Shown here in pieces: positions 45,841-57,865 of a stretch of 64,000 nucleotides of DNA (the first letter of the stretch is position 1; each line of letters opens with the position of its first letter). Under the pieces are notes generated by a model, which ran no database searches, was not told where the DNA came from, and was given only the letters and a program-made list of their open reading frames with translations. Made by a program: the position numbers and the translations under genes. Source of the stretch: Paulownia fortunei (lineage: Eukaryota > Streptophyta > Magnoliopsida > Lamiales > Paulowniaceae); the NCBI GenBank assembly GCA_019321725.1, contig CM033111.1:9858001-9922000 (forward strand). The letters run 5' to 3'.

Positions 45841-46489
45841 TTTTCAGTATACTAAACAATTTTTCAGAACTTTATCTTTCATTTTGAAACTTTTACGTGG
45901 ACAAGTACATTGAAACGGGTTCATTTGATTCGTTTTATTCAATTTTAATATATTAAATTTTGAGCAGAATGAAATTTAAACTTACTTTAATCAATCATGA
46001 GTTGAATTAGAATTTAATAAACCTCAAATAGCTAGGCTCTAGTCATTTAAAATATAAGATATTAGAGTTAGTTTTGAAGTAAAATCTATTATAAACTTAA
46101 TAACGATTTTTTATATAAAATAGTAGAGTTGGTTTTGAAATTAAACTTATATTATAATTAATTATCAACTATTATACCAGCTAACATACATTATTTTGTT
46201 CGGGGAAAATTTTCAATTATGATTTACAATATTTGCTTCTTCACCCTTACTCGTTGATTATTTTTTCCTTTTCTAATGAAATATCACTGCGCACATGCTA
46301 GTCCAAGATAAACAAAAAACTTCTAAAAAAGAAAACTGAGTTGAAGGAAATAAATTTTATAATTTATATAGGCTGAATTTGAGCCTAAAATGATTAACTG
46401 AATAATAGGTTAAGCAATGAAGCTCAAACTTGACCAATTGATATCTCACCCCGTTGTATTTAAAATTTTTAATTTAAAATAGAAATGAG

Positions 46490-46860
46490 ATAGAGTGTGC
46501 TTAAATTCACACTCATTTCAAATTTATTCTATGAGGAACGGATTTTTAAAATTTTAAACGAAGCGGGACAGATTTTGAAAGTTTTAAACGGATTTGGAGT
46601 GAGTTTTGATTTTGATTTTGATTTTGATTTTGATTTTTAATTTATTTATTTATGTAATATTATTTTTTAAAAGATATTTTTAATACATTTTGGTGATATT
46701 ATTTTAAAAGTATATTTTTTAATATTTTTAAATTATAAAGTAAATCTAATTTAAAAACTGATAGTTTAAGGTGGATTCGATTCTGAATGCTTAAAAAATT
46801 TAGTATAGCAGAATTTAAATTTTGATAAATATGCTCTGTTGCCGTTTTAATTGAGAACCC
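46490..46860. repeat. Low-complexity dispersed repeat, copy 2
   Basis: Diverged partner of 45481-45840. Contains five TTTTGA units (TTTTGATTTTGATT, about 46600-46640). Confidence 0.35.
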
Positions 46861-47243
46861 AAAATGGTAATTCTTTCACCAAATAAACTCACATGACTTC
46901 ACAAAAAGAAAAAGGAACGAAAACTTAAGCAATAAAAATATAATTTGATATGATCGGACGTGGACTGTCCAACTTGCCTTCAAAATTTTTGTCTTGCGTT
47001 TGCATTCACCTATACATTTATCTACCGTCCTACCTATCACCATACAGGTGTAATGCCCAATTTTGATGTCACCAAAGAAAGACGTTTACATATAATATAC
47101 ATATTTGTATATGTTTAATCAAATCATTAGGCGGCGACTATTAATCATTCAGCATACTTTTCTTGGTAGTCTCTATCTTTCCAACTGTGTCCATCTCATA
47201 ATTTGATTAAGTACACTCTTGTGTACCGTTTTAGTCTAATATA

Positions 47244-47247
47244 TACA

Positions 47248-47283
<36 letters not shown>

Positions 47284-47290
47284 TATATAT
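47244..47290. repeat. (TACA)n-(TA)n compound microsatellite
   Basis: About eight CATA units followed by a TA run. Confidence 0.97.
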
Positions 47291-47599
47291 GATGTGGATG
47301 GATACTCAGGTTAGATTGAAGTTGCCAAATCCTTCTTGATCTTAATGCCAATGAATATAGAGAATGTTTAATTCTGTAACACGAATAAATCGAGAGGTGA
47401 GCGGAGAGGTTTCTAATCTAAACTCCTCTAACAATCAAGCCAATTTTATACTTATATAGAATTTAAAAATGATAGAAATTAGAATTAACAAAAGAGTAAA
47501 GAACTTACAAAAATAAAGAATATGTAAATGGAGTATTTAATTTATAGTTGAATACTGAGGGTAGTAGATAAATAGTACTATTTTTTTTATGGGTGTGAA

Positions 47600-49290
47600 A
47601 TGATGGAAGGGTATTGTACTATACTTACTTTTAGTTTTGCAAATAATTTTTTTTTTAATGAATTAATTCAAACAACATATAATTCAATGGCTAAAGGTAT
47701 TTCACAAACCACACTAACACGCCATGTAAAAAAATTATATAATAAAATTAAAAAAGAGTTAAAAGAAATATTAAATAATATAAATAATAATTTTTTTATG
47801 TAATGATATTTGGAGTAATCATTAACAAATATATTCATATATGAGTATTACATATCATTAGATTGATGATTATTGGATACTTCAAAAAAGATTACTTGCA
47901 TTCAGAGTTTTTTATGATCCACATATGGCGGCAAATATTTCACAAATTATATTTGTAATATTAGAAGGATATAATTTAGTTAATAAATTTTTTTCAATAT
48001 TATTTGACAATATTGCAGCTAATAATGCTAGTATGATCATTTTAAAGCTGCATGTGAACCATCAATTGGAGATAAATTTTTTCATATTAGATGTATATGT
48101 CATAGTTTAAATTTATATGTACAAGATGACTTAAAAACTTTAAATAATTAACTTAAACCAATTAGACAAATATTTTCTTATTATGGATACATCCACATAT
48201 TAATAAATAATGGTTTCGATTTTGTAAGGTCAATGGTATGAGACTTAAAAAAATTTTGAGGGATGTTCCAACCCTTTGGAATTCAACATATAGATTATTA
48301 GAAGAATGTATCGACTATAAAGATTTATTATGTCAATTTTTTTACAAATTGTTACTACTCATTTTCATTTATATCCATATCATTGGACAATATTTGAAAA
48401 AAATTATAATATTTGAAAAAATTATAATATTTTAAAAATATTTAATGATGCTATTTTATAATTATCTACTGTTTATTCCCTAACTTCTCATTTAGTATTA
48501 AATTGTTGCAATATTGCATCAGTTTTACATAAAAATATTAACTCCGAAAATAAAAATTTAGTAAATTGTCATTTATCAATGCAGTTGAAATGAAAAATAT
48601 ATTTTTTTGAAATTCCAGATATTAATTTAATTGTTGTTGTTTTTTATCCTAAACTTAAATTAGATGATTTACAAGATATGTTAATAATTTATTACAATGC
48701 TTTAAAACATTATGAAAATGATTATACTCTATATATAAGAAATATTATATTTAAAGTTAGAACACTTTTAAATAAATTTATAATGAATATAACTCCAAAT
48801 ATGCTCACAATTCACTCAAGTTAATATACATAGAACTATTAGTAGTAGTAGTAGTAGTTCTATGCTTACGACAATATAATTTTTACTTATGGAACGTACT
48901 AAATGTCCTCGATAATCCTCAAATTTCAACCAGAAACTCGAGAGTTATTTTAATATTTCATTTAAATTTAATGACACAGATGACGATGGAGAGTTCGATA
49001 TTTTGCAATGGTGGTCGCAAAAGGAGCAAACGTATCCAGTTTTGTCCGTAATGTCGAAGGAGATACTTGCTTCACCTACCTCAACCATTGTAATTGAGCA
49101 AGTTTTCAGTGCGAAATGCAATATATTGAGTGAGAAAAATTCAATCTTATCTTTCGAGAATTTAGAAGTACAAATATATGTTAATGATTGGATCAAGACC
49201 TTTGTACGAAAACAAGGTCAGGCAGATTTGGAGAAAGATCAAGAGGAGGACACGGACAGAACAAGGACAGGAATGGGTGGAAGTGATTAA
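47600..49290 (+). pseudogene. hAT-family transposase, decayed
   Basis: The enzyme would cut and paste a hAT DNA transposon. Pieces in three frames keep family order. MAKGISQTTLTRHVKKLYNKIKKELK (47686-47770) corresponds to the region after the BED finger. DIWSNH and DDYWILQKRLLAFRV (47805-47905) contain the DxW catalytic block. FFSILFDNIAANNASMI (about 47985-48045) is the second Asp block. DVPTLWNSTYRLLEECIDY (48261-48320) is the conserved RWNSTY block with Arg changed to Leu. The C-terminal dimerisation domain is open at 49003-49290 with WWSQKEQTYPVLSVMSKEILASPTSTIVIEQVFS. Multiple stops and shifts occur; the N-terminal zinc finger and the terminal inverted repeats are not identified. GAACCG-rich sequence near 49850-49930 may belong to its 3' end. 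Confidence 0.82.
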
Positions 49291-50065
49291 GCCACGTCAC
49301 TCCCTAAGGTAAAAAGGGTTAAAATGCAAGAAAACTATGTGAGTTTTGATTCTTATACTTTAAGAAAATACATAGTCAACTTATATTTAAATTCAAGCCA
49401 TTTTTTTAGTTTTAAAATAGTTTTTAATTATATAATTTAAATTTTAACTAATATTTTTAAAAAACTTAAGTACAAATTTTTTATTGAAATTTAAGTTTAA
49501 ACTTTAAGATTTCAAGTTGAACATCTTTTTTTTTTTATAAATTTATTACAATTAGAATATTTGATACTTTAAATTTTAGATAACAATTTTTTTTACAAAT
49601 TTAAGTTAAATTTTTTTCATTAAGTTCAAAAATTAATAATATTTTTTTTAAATTTTAAATTCAAAAATTAACAATATATTTTTTAAAATTTAAGTTAAAA
49701 AATTTTCATTCAAATTTAAAATTAAGATTTTAGGCCCTTGTTTTTGTTTTATAAAAGTTGTAATTTCGTAGAATTAATGGTTAGTTAAAAAGCTACTAAT
49801 TTTTCAAAATATAAGTCAAAATTAAAAATAAAAAATAAAAAAATTCAAGTGTCGGACCCAGAACCGAAAACATAACGGGCAAGGACGGGTCGGAATTTTT
49901 TTAAACTGTGGAACCGATAGTTCCAAATCATAACTAGCAGTTCCTGAACCATGGTAAGAACTACGTTAGAGTAATATACCTTATAATTTCACTCTTATTG
50001 CCTTCTTTTTCTTTTTAATTTAAATAACCTAAAAAATTACTATTATGTTCATATCGCTAAAATAT

Positions 50066-50066
<1 letters not shown>
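49291..50066. other. AT-rich sequence downstream of the hAT pseudogene
   Basis: T-rich and A-rich runs (49380-49740), then a GC-richer segment at 49850-49960 with GGACCCAGAACCG and GGAACCGATAGTTCC palindromic pieces of the type found near hAT termini. No gene. Confidence 0.4.

Positions 50067-50098
<32 letters not shown>
50067..50098. repeat. (GT)16 microsatellite
   Basis: Perfect GT run of 32 bases. Confidence 0.98.
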
Positions 50099-50100
<2 letters not shown>

Positions 50101-50289
50101 AGAGACGGATAACCAACATCATAATTTTTTGTGCATGATTGAGAGACTCCATTGTTGCAAGAAATGTTGGGTTGGAATTATAAGCACTGTGGAATCCATT
50201 AGCACAACCTCATTATGATCAACATATGTTTGAAATAAGAGAGGGATGACTTGCATTGTAATTATTTTTTGTTAACTGCACTGTCATAC

Positions 50290-52390
50290 ACGCCCCGTGT
50301 ATACTTTTTTATGAATAAAATATTAAATTTACTATAATTGCAGAGGTATACGTAATGAAAAATTAAAATTTTATCAAATATAAATTTAATTCCTTTAATT
50401 CGAAAGTAATTTTAACGATCGCGCTTATTCAATTGAATATATAAATAAATATAAAATCGGATTATACCTTTCATGCACTCCGATTGTTGTAGGGAATGAA
50501 CCAATCAATTGATTATCCTGAACTATCAAAACTTACAGGAATACAAGTGTCTCCCCCCTATCAGCTCCACAATACAGAAGATAAACACTAATCAAAAGGA
50601 TTCGCTAGTATCCTTTTAATTATTTTCTACTATAGAACTGAAGTAAATTTTCAAAAATAATAAAAATTGATTTTTAAAGTTTTTAAAACAATAATATGAA
50701 GAGAATAATAAGAAACTGGTTTTCTTTTGAAGAACAAGAAAATCAAGATTACAAAAAAATGCTTTTTTTCTTTCTTTCTTTCTTTTCTTGGAGAGAAAAA
50801 TAGAAGATTTAAACAAAATAATTTTTGCTTAAATTTGTTGAATTATTTATTGTAATTTTCATTCATCATCATATATAGGACTGGAAATTTACTTATTCTT
50901 CAACTCTTTGACAGTTTGACAATTTTGAACTACTTCAAAGTTTTATCTTAGAAGGATTCCAAATCTTTCAATAACTCTTTTCTTTTCTCTCTTCTATTGT
51001 ATGTGGACTAATTTGAGATAACATTAATCATCAAAATTATCTACATACATTGTTGATATTAATTTGAACTTTTCAAATAATATCAAAATAGATCTATATA
51101 TCATATATATACTATAATTATGTTAATATATAAATTAAATTTTAATGACCTATTTTATCCCATAAAATTGATCATTATATTTATTTATCTATAAATATGT
51201 TAATTAAATAAATTATATTTATTTAATTTATTCTCTTCATATTTTAGTGGGATTCTTAAGTGATCCACATTAATTTTAGGTTTTGATTAAAAAATCCCCA
51301 AATCAATTCAATTTATTCAATTCCAATTTAATCAATCTAATTGATTAATTTAATTTACTCCAATTGGGCTTCCTAATCAAATTAAGTCCAATTAAATAAT
51401 CTAATTATTTAATTAAATAATTTAATTTAACCATTAAATTAAATAGAACTCTTAATTAATTAATACATCAGTATTAATTAATTAATTTTCCACAATTGGA
51501 TAAATTATAAAATTTGAAAATGTTACTTTTCATAAAAATATGTGACCCTCTTAGGTTTACTACTAAACTAATAGTGGGTTTACAACATTTGCAATTTATG
51601 AATAACAATTATTCTAATTAATTAATCCAATTAATTAATCCGCTTGTAATCAACTTCTTAATTCCAAGAACCTCACTATCCATGAAAACACCTAACAAGT
51701 AATTATAACAAACTAGTTTTAAGTGAAATAGCGAGTAAACCTATTTCAGTTGTGAGTACCATACATTTACGGTCCTTTCGACAACTAATCTCACAATTGA
51801 ATGTAAGACATGGATTATAAGTCGAAACCCTAAATAATTCAATAACTGTGATCTCATTTCAAGTTTTAATGATTGTTGATGGATCACAATTTATCATGTC
51901 TTGATCAAGGTTTTTGAATCATGAACTATGAAAACACAAGAGATTTCTTTGTTTAAAAAGATAATTGTCGAATTTTATGTTGACAACTGACAAACCTCCA
52001 TGCACATCAGTGCAACACTCAACATACCCCCTTTGTGATTGTCAAACAATCAGATGATATATCAAAGTGTTGCAAGATGTACACAAGTCTACCATCGTAC
52101 CTCAAGTTTGAGGACTAGTCCTGTACTATCGCAACACAAAAATTCTTATTTCGACAGGCAAAACCTTCAACTAAAAATTTCTTGTGGGCCATGTTTGGTG
52201 TACTTATTCCTTAACAAGTACCCACATACATGCACTTGCGTCTCTACGCTAATACCAATAAAATGTGACATTCTCGTCTCACGAGCATACATCATATGTG
52301 CGAGTCTTACTGAGCTATTTGATGTCCCATCTCAAAAAACTTTCGACTCGAAACTTATTTAAAATCAAAAACTTAGAGACATATTCCATG
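50290..52390 (-). repeat. Possible long LTR or LTR fragment, reverse orientation
   Basis: No coding sequence. Read on the minus strand it has the look of long plant LTRs: regularly spaced AATTAATTAA blocks, GTGACCCTCTTAGG-type segments (51540-51560), and a GGGTTTCGACTTATAAT...TTGTCGAAAGGACCG segment (51770-51830) that I associate with retroelement LTRs. No PBS or partner copy is in the window, so limits are approximate. Confidence 0.3.
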
Positions 52391-53270
52391 ATCGCCATTA
52401 TATGCATGACCATGCCCCATATCTAAATTTGGTTTAAGTACTTTATTTAATGTGCAAAAATAAAAGATGTAAGACATAAGATAAATAAAATATACTTTTA
52501 TTAATATAATTTTTAATAAAATTAATTTTATAAAAATAAAAAAGTATAATACACTCAATTCAATTTAAACGTAGACCATCATTGTCTAACATAAAATATA
52601 AGAGATGTACAACCAATACAGGAGTATCTAGAACACAATGATAGAAGTTTCTTTTTGCAATAAAATGGCTGTTCCAGCCATAGCAATTTTGCTTGATGGA
52701 AGAATAATTGATTGACAAACGGTAACTTGCTTGCATGTTTCCCTTTTTATTTTTTGTTTTTTTCCCTTTTTTTTTCAAATTCAGGTTTCAAAACTTCATT
52801 TGACTAATTTTAAAATAGAACGGCCTTTCTTTCTTATTTGTCCTTTAGGTAAATCTGAAATATGATCATAATTTATATACAGTTGACGTGAACATTTAAA
52901 AGTTGACTACCATATAGATACCCTACCTTATAGAATAATCCAGCATTCCAAGACTTAAAAGAAAACATGGTCTTCTTGAACAAATATTTTCTTCCAGAAT
53001 TTCACGAAGATTCAAATTCAGGATATTCTATGAAACTCACTCTATGTTTTTAACAGTGCGCCATGTTTCCTTTTTTTCTTATGGGGGGAGGGGGTGAGAG
53101 ATTGACAGGGTAGCTATGATAGTATATTGGTTGGTAAACCACATGAAATGGGTCACATATACTATTTGGGCATGCAGCATGGAAACATTTCATATCCACT
53201 AGCTACTGCTAGGTACACCCTTTTTCTGATCTTCTCTTTTCATTCTTAGTTTTTCTGCACAAAAAAGTAT
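52391..53270. other. Non-coding stretch
   Basis: No gene or repeat recognised apart from T-runs and a GGGGGGAGGGGG run at 53083-53095. Confidence 0.4.
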
Positions 53271-53272
53271 GC

Positions 53273-53326
53273 TTTTTTTCTTTTTTTTTTTTTTTTTTTG
53301 GGGGTGGGGGGCGGGGGGGGGGGGGG
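53273..53326. repeat. Poly(T) tract joined to a 27-base G-run
   Basis: T7-C-T19 directly followed by G5-T-G6-C-G14 at 53300-53326. Could form a G-quadruplex; could also be a length error in assembly. Confidence 0.9.
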
Positions 53327-53862
53327 TTCCTTAACTGAAATGCAATGGAACAAAATAATTGCAAGTGAGTAGTGAATTAAGTAGAATACTGTAAAATTTA
53401 ATTAACAAATATGTAGATGAATAATTAAAAAATATTAGGTTATAGAATACATGAGCATGACCCCATGGACAATTTTAATTATGAAAATAAATAACATATT
53501 TTGATAGCTTACAACTACTAAATTAGCAATAAAAGATTTAAGTCCAGAAAAGATGGTACTAAAATATTTAACAAAAATAAAAAATAAAAAATAAAAATAA
53601 AAATGAGAGAAACTAATTTTGAAAAAATCAATGTGAACTAATTTTGAAAAGTTAAATTTATTAAGATCAATCTGGCAATGATTTAACTATATCAATAAAG
53701 TTGTTCTAATATTGAAAGGCCTATAGTTATTGGGGTAGATGCAATGCTGCTTTTAAGTAAAAGGAAAAAAAAAAAAAAAAGAAAGAAAGAGAAAAAATAA
53801 TTATTACTAACTATAAAGAAGATGTTATTCTTGTTGAAGACATGCAAAAGGGTTCTTGATAA

Positions 53863-53871
53863 TTTTTTTTA
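53863..53871. repeat. Probable target duplication (T-rich), left copy
   Basis: TTTTTTTTA before the element; TTTTTTTA follows it at 54824-54831. Low complexity makes this weak on its own. Confidence 0.45.
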
Positions 53872-54823
53872 GAGTTAAATACGTTTTACCCCTTTTTATA
53901 ATTAATTATGTATTAAATATTCCTTTCTATTAATAAAATCTTCAAATGCCCTTCTAAATTAATAAAAAATATATTGATGGGCCAAAATACCCCTAAGTTA
54001 AATGAAAGATTAAATTCATTTTGCCCGTCTATTATAAATTATGTAATCTTTGCCCTATAATTAAATATCAATGAATTTGATCCCAAATTTTATTCAATAT
54101 TATTATTTTTAAATAAAATAATCTTCAATTAAATGTAAAATAATTAAATAACCAAATACAACTTTAATATTATAGAGAAGACACAATAAATTTTTAAAAA
54201 TATATATATCACATAAGTTTCTATTACTATCATTTTAAATATATAACTTTAATAAGTAAGTTTTAATAAGTAAGTGTTAAATTTAGAGTCAATTAAATTA
54301 ATATTATTTAATGGTATAAATAATTCTATTATGTAAGTTGTGCATGTATAATTCAAATATATTAACGAATCTAATTTTAATATGTAGTTATTTATATGTG
54401 AAATAGAAATGAAAATTAGAAAAAAAAAACTTATAAAGTATATTAATGTAATTAAAAACTTTTAAGTGAAAAAATAAAAATAAAAGTCTAATAGATGCTT
54501 TCTAAAACACAATATATAAGATGAGAGTAATATTAGTTTAAATAAAACTTGGAATCGAATTAATTGACATTTGACAAATAAATCACTACAATTAGGAATT
54601 TAATTGTAGGTTTATTTATTTAATAAAATTAGAATTAAGTAAAATATGAGATCAAATTAATTATCATTTAATGTTAAAGGGGCCAAAATGAGATTTAATA
54701 TTTTATTTAATTCAAAGGTAATTTTGTCTATCTATATATTTTTATTGATTTAAGGGGGTATTTGATGGTTTTATTAATATAGGGGGGTATTTGATGTAAA
54801 ATGGGGTAAAGTGTATTTAACCC
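53872..54823. mobile_element. Non-autonomous DNA transposon with about 130-bp terminal inverted repeats
   Basis: 952 bp. The left end reads GAGTTAAATACGTTTTACCCC; the right end reverse-complemented reads GGGTTAAATACACTTTACCCC. Similarity continues over about 130 bases through (C/T)TATTAATAAAA, (C/A)CATCAAAT and GGCC/AAAAT blocks. A second, weaker copy of the terminal motif lies inside the left arm near 54000-54060. There is no ORF. The long TIRs and an 8-9 bp T-rich duplication suggest a Mutator- or hAT-type derivative; superfamily not settled. Confidence 0.75.
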
Positions 54824-54884
54824 TTTTTTTATTAGATAAATCAAGTAAAATGAGGATTCTAAGGAGTTAGGTTTGATCTCGTTC

Positions 54885-55070
54885 TACTATATTGTTGTTA
54901 TTATTATTCATGTTGTTGTCGTCTTCATCCTTATAATTGTTATTATTATTGTTATTATTTTATCGTCATCTTCATCATCATCACCATTGTTGTTTAAGTT
55001 GTCATCGTCTTTCTTATATATATTATTATCGTTATTGTTATAGTTATTACTACTATGTAATGGATCTAAA
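54885..55070. repeat. Degenerate TTG/ATT/TCATC trinucleotide tract
   Basis: Imperfect trinucleotide repeats; a minus-strand frame through it reads as Asn/Asp runs and is not a gene. Confidence 0.8.
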
Positions 55071-55760
55071 ATCTTGTCAATAATAGAGTTTTTAAATTTT
55101 TTTTCCTTTTGTACCAAGTAATTTTATATGTCTTGAAAAGTACGGTTTTCTAACCTTAACTAATTTTGGAATTAGATTAATGATTTGAACTCATTCAAAA
55201 CTCGAAATTTGTGCAAATCTAAACATTTTGATCCAAAAGCAACTTATGCAATTATTAAATTAGAAAAGGGCGAATAATGGAGATCACCTCTTCACGGCAA
55301 AGTAAAAATTGAATTAAAAAAACTTAGGTTAGAGCAAAAATAGCATACATTTAGACTAGTTATGGGATTTAAGTAGTGAAGATTTTATGCAAGATATTAA
55401 GATATTTAAGTCTAGTTTTTAATATTTGAGTTGGACTTTTGTGTTTTCTGTTTTGGTTTGGCAAAAATAGTATGCCATGTTATGATTTAAGAAAATATGC
55501 AAAATTTGTTCCTCATTCTAAAAGTAACCAAAATTCATATTGATGTGGCGAAAAAGTGACTCTTTTTTGTGCTGAAAGTAGAAAAGCTCTATTTATAGTT
55601 TTTTGAGAGTTTAATTACTCGTTTTTTCGTCCATAATTATTTCATCAATTAAACCCCTTCATTTTAGAGATTTCAATTACGTTTTTTGTGCATCACTCCA
55701 GTTCAAAATTATACTTCCACAATTATTTCATCCTTCTGTTAAAGAGAAAATAAAGCCATC

Positions 55761-55762
<2 letters not shown>

Positions 55763-55794
<32 letters not shown>
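55763..55794. repeat. (CT)16 microsatellite
   Basis: Perfect CT run of 32 bases, 70 bases before the Tourist-like element. Confidence 0.98.
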
Positions 55795-55796
<2 letters not shown>

Positions 55797-55864
55797 ATAT
55801 CCTGATTTCAATATGTTGAATAATACATGCAAATCAGCCAATGTGATCTAGCCAAAATAATTAA

Positions 55865-56247
55865 GGGAGTGTTTGCAAACAATTAAAATAAGTGATTTTC
55901 AGCTTTTGATTGAAAAAAAAAAGTAGTTTTTAGTGTTTTTAAATGCCCATTTATGCTTCTACGCAACTTAATCAGAATTTAAAAGTAAAGGGACGAGTGC
56001 ATTTAGATTTTTTATTATGATTTTGTTTTTTTTCTTTTAATATGTAAAAGTTCATTTGGATATTTTTACCCTAAAAAATATATTTATGGCCCAAAAATGT
56101 CCTTACAAATATAAATATACAAATATTTATAATATACAATATGTAATACATATTTAATATATAAATATTTGTAAAAATATATGAATATTTTTATAAATTT
56201 ATATATTGGTGATTTTTATATTTATAAATATTTGTACGGATATATAA

Positions 56248-56278
<31 letters not shown>

Positions 56279-57335
56279 CTTGTGAATATGTAAATAAATT
56301 TATATGTATTTATAAACATTCTCATGAATATATATTTTTAAATGTATATATGTGTTTTACATATATTTATATATATGAATATATAAATGTATTTATGAAT
56401 ACTTGGATGAATATAAAAATACATAATATTTATAAATATATGTATGTATTTTTATATATTACAATTTTTGTGAATATATAAATATATTTATATATTTATG
56501 AATATATATATGTATTTTTATATATTGATATATTTGTGAATATATCTATCTATATATATATATTTATAAATATTTCAATATATTTGTGAATATATATTTA
56601 TAGATATGTATAAATATTTGCATGAATATATAAATACATATATATATATATTTATAAATATATATATGTATTTTTATATATTGATACAAATATTTATAAT
56701 AAAGAAATATATTTATATATTCACAAATATATAAATATGTTTATAAATGTTTGTACAAATAAATAAATACGTATATCTTATAAATATATATACCTGCATT
56801 TTTATATATTTATATACTTGTGAATATATAAGCATATTTATATATAATTATAAATAGTTGTACAAATATACAAAAACATATATATTTGTAATTATCTATA
56901 TATGTATTTTTATATATTTATATATTTGTTAATAAATAAATATATTTATTTATATTTACAAATAATTGTACGAATATATAAATATGTATATATATTTATT
57001 AATATTTATATATGTATTTTTATATATTTATATAATCAGAATCGAAGGGCGATTAGACTTTTTTATATATATTTATTTATATTTATATATATTTAATCTT
57101 TATATATATATATACATATGTACACAAATTACTATTTCAAAATTGAAGGGCAATTTAAACTTTTATACACTAATAAAAGCACTTTTAAAACTTATTTATC
57201 AAACTCCATTTTTTAACTTATTCTACTTTTTAGTAAAACTTTGCAAATACTGCCAATTTTTTATTTTCAATTAATTTTCACTTTTGCTATAATAAATTAT
57301 TTTCTCTAAAAGCAAAAATTTTTGCAAACACTACC
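55865..57335. mobile_element. Tourist-like (PIF/Harbinger-type) MITE containing an AT-rich array
   Basis: TIRs GGGAGTGTTTGCAAA (left) and, reverse-complemented, GGTAGTGTTTGCAAA (right), with weaker similarity further in. It is flanked by TAA at 55862-55864 and 57336-57338, the 3-bp target duplication used by PIF/Harbinger. The TIR fits the GGGxxTGTTTG-type Tourist consensus. At 1471 bp it is long for a MITE because of the internal AT-rich repeat array. No transposase. Confidence 0.7.
56095..57120. repeat. AT-rich imperfect minisatellite inside the Tourist-like element
   Basis: More than 1 kb made almost only of TATATAAATA, TATTTGT(A/G)AATATA and TATATATGTATTTTTATATA words. The TGTATTTTTATAT word recurs near 56445, 56511, 56665, 56905 and 57013, with a TGCATTTTTATAT variant near 56799, so the period is irregular (66-154). 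Frames through it are compositional artefacts. Confidence 0.85.
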
Positions 57336-57857
57336 TAAGTTGAGGTCCTAGGGTCTTAAGTTGGAGTCTCACTATTTCTCACTTAAATTCTATAATAGTT
57401 GATTGTTAGAAGTTAATAATTGTTATTATGTGATGATTTGATGTAATGATGTCATTTTCACTGAAAAATAAATAAAATAAATCGATTAATAAAACAAAAT
57501 TTTGTTTCCAACCCAATTAAATCACCAATACTCCTCCCTATTTTAGCCAAAGTCAGTACATTTGATATCATTGATCGTTTTGATTTATTTATTCATCGTA
57601 CTAAAAGTATCAATAAATAAAATATTAAATTTATGTCGGTTTAGGGTTTTTAGGCTCAGTTTCAAGCTAATATTTAAATTCAAATTGAATGCGTGCTTTC
57701 AATATAAAAATTTGAGCAAATTCAATTTTTAGAAAAAAAAAAATCATGTCTTGCTGAATCCAAATGCGAGCATTTGAAGCATTTAGTCGTTGACTTGATT
57801 GATAGCCAATCGGTGAAATATCAATTACCACAAAATTTAAGCAAAGAGAGACACTAG

Positions 57858-57865
57858 TTATTATT
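57858..57865. repeat. Target duplication TTATTATT, left copy
   Basis: Repeated at 58991-58998, directly outside the element's TAGGGCA/TGCCCTA ends. Confidence 0.75.

Noticed and set aside
48945..49196. 83-codon minus-strand frame
   Set aside because: It is the antisense of the hAT dimerisation domain, whose + strand reading has clear family blocks.
54908..55117. Minus-strand Asn/Asp-run frame
   Set aside because: Produced by degenerate trinucleotide repeats.
56902..57274. Two overlapping frames rich in Tyr, Ile and Lys
   Set aside because: They run through the AT-rich array; the composition is dictated by TATATT repeats.
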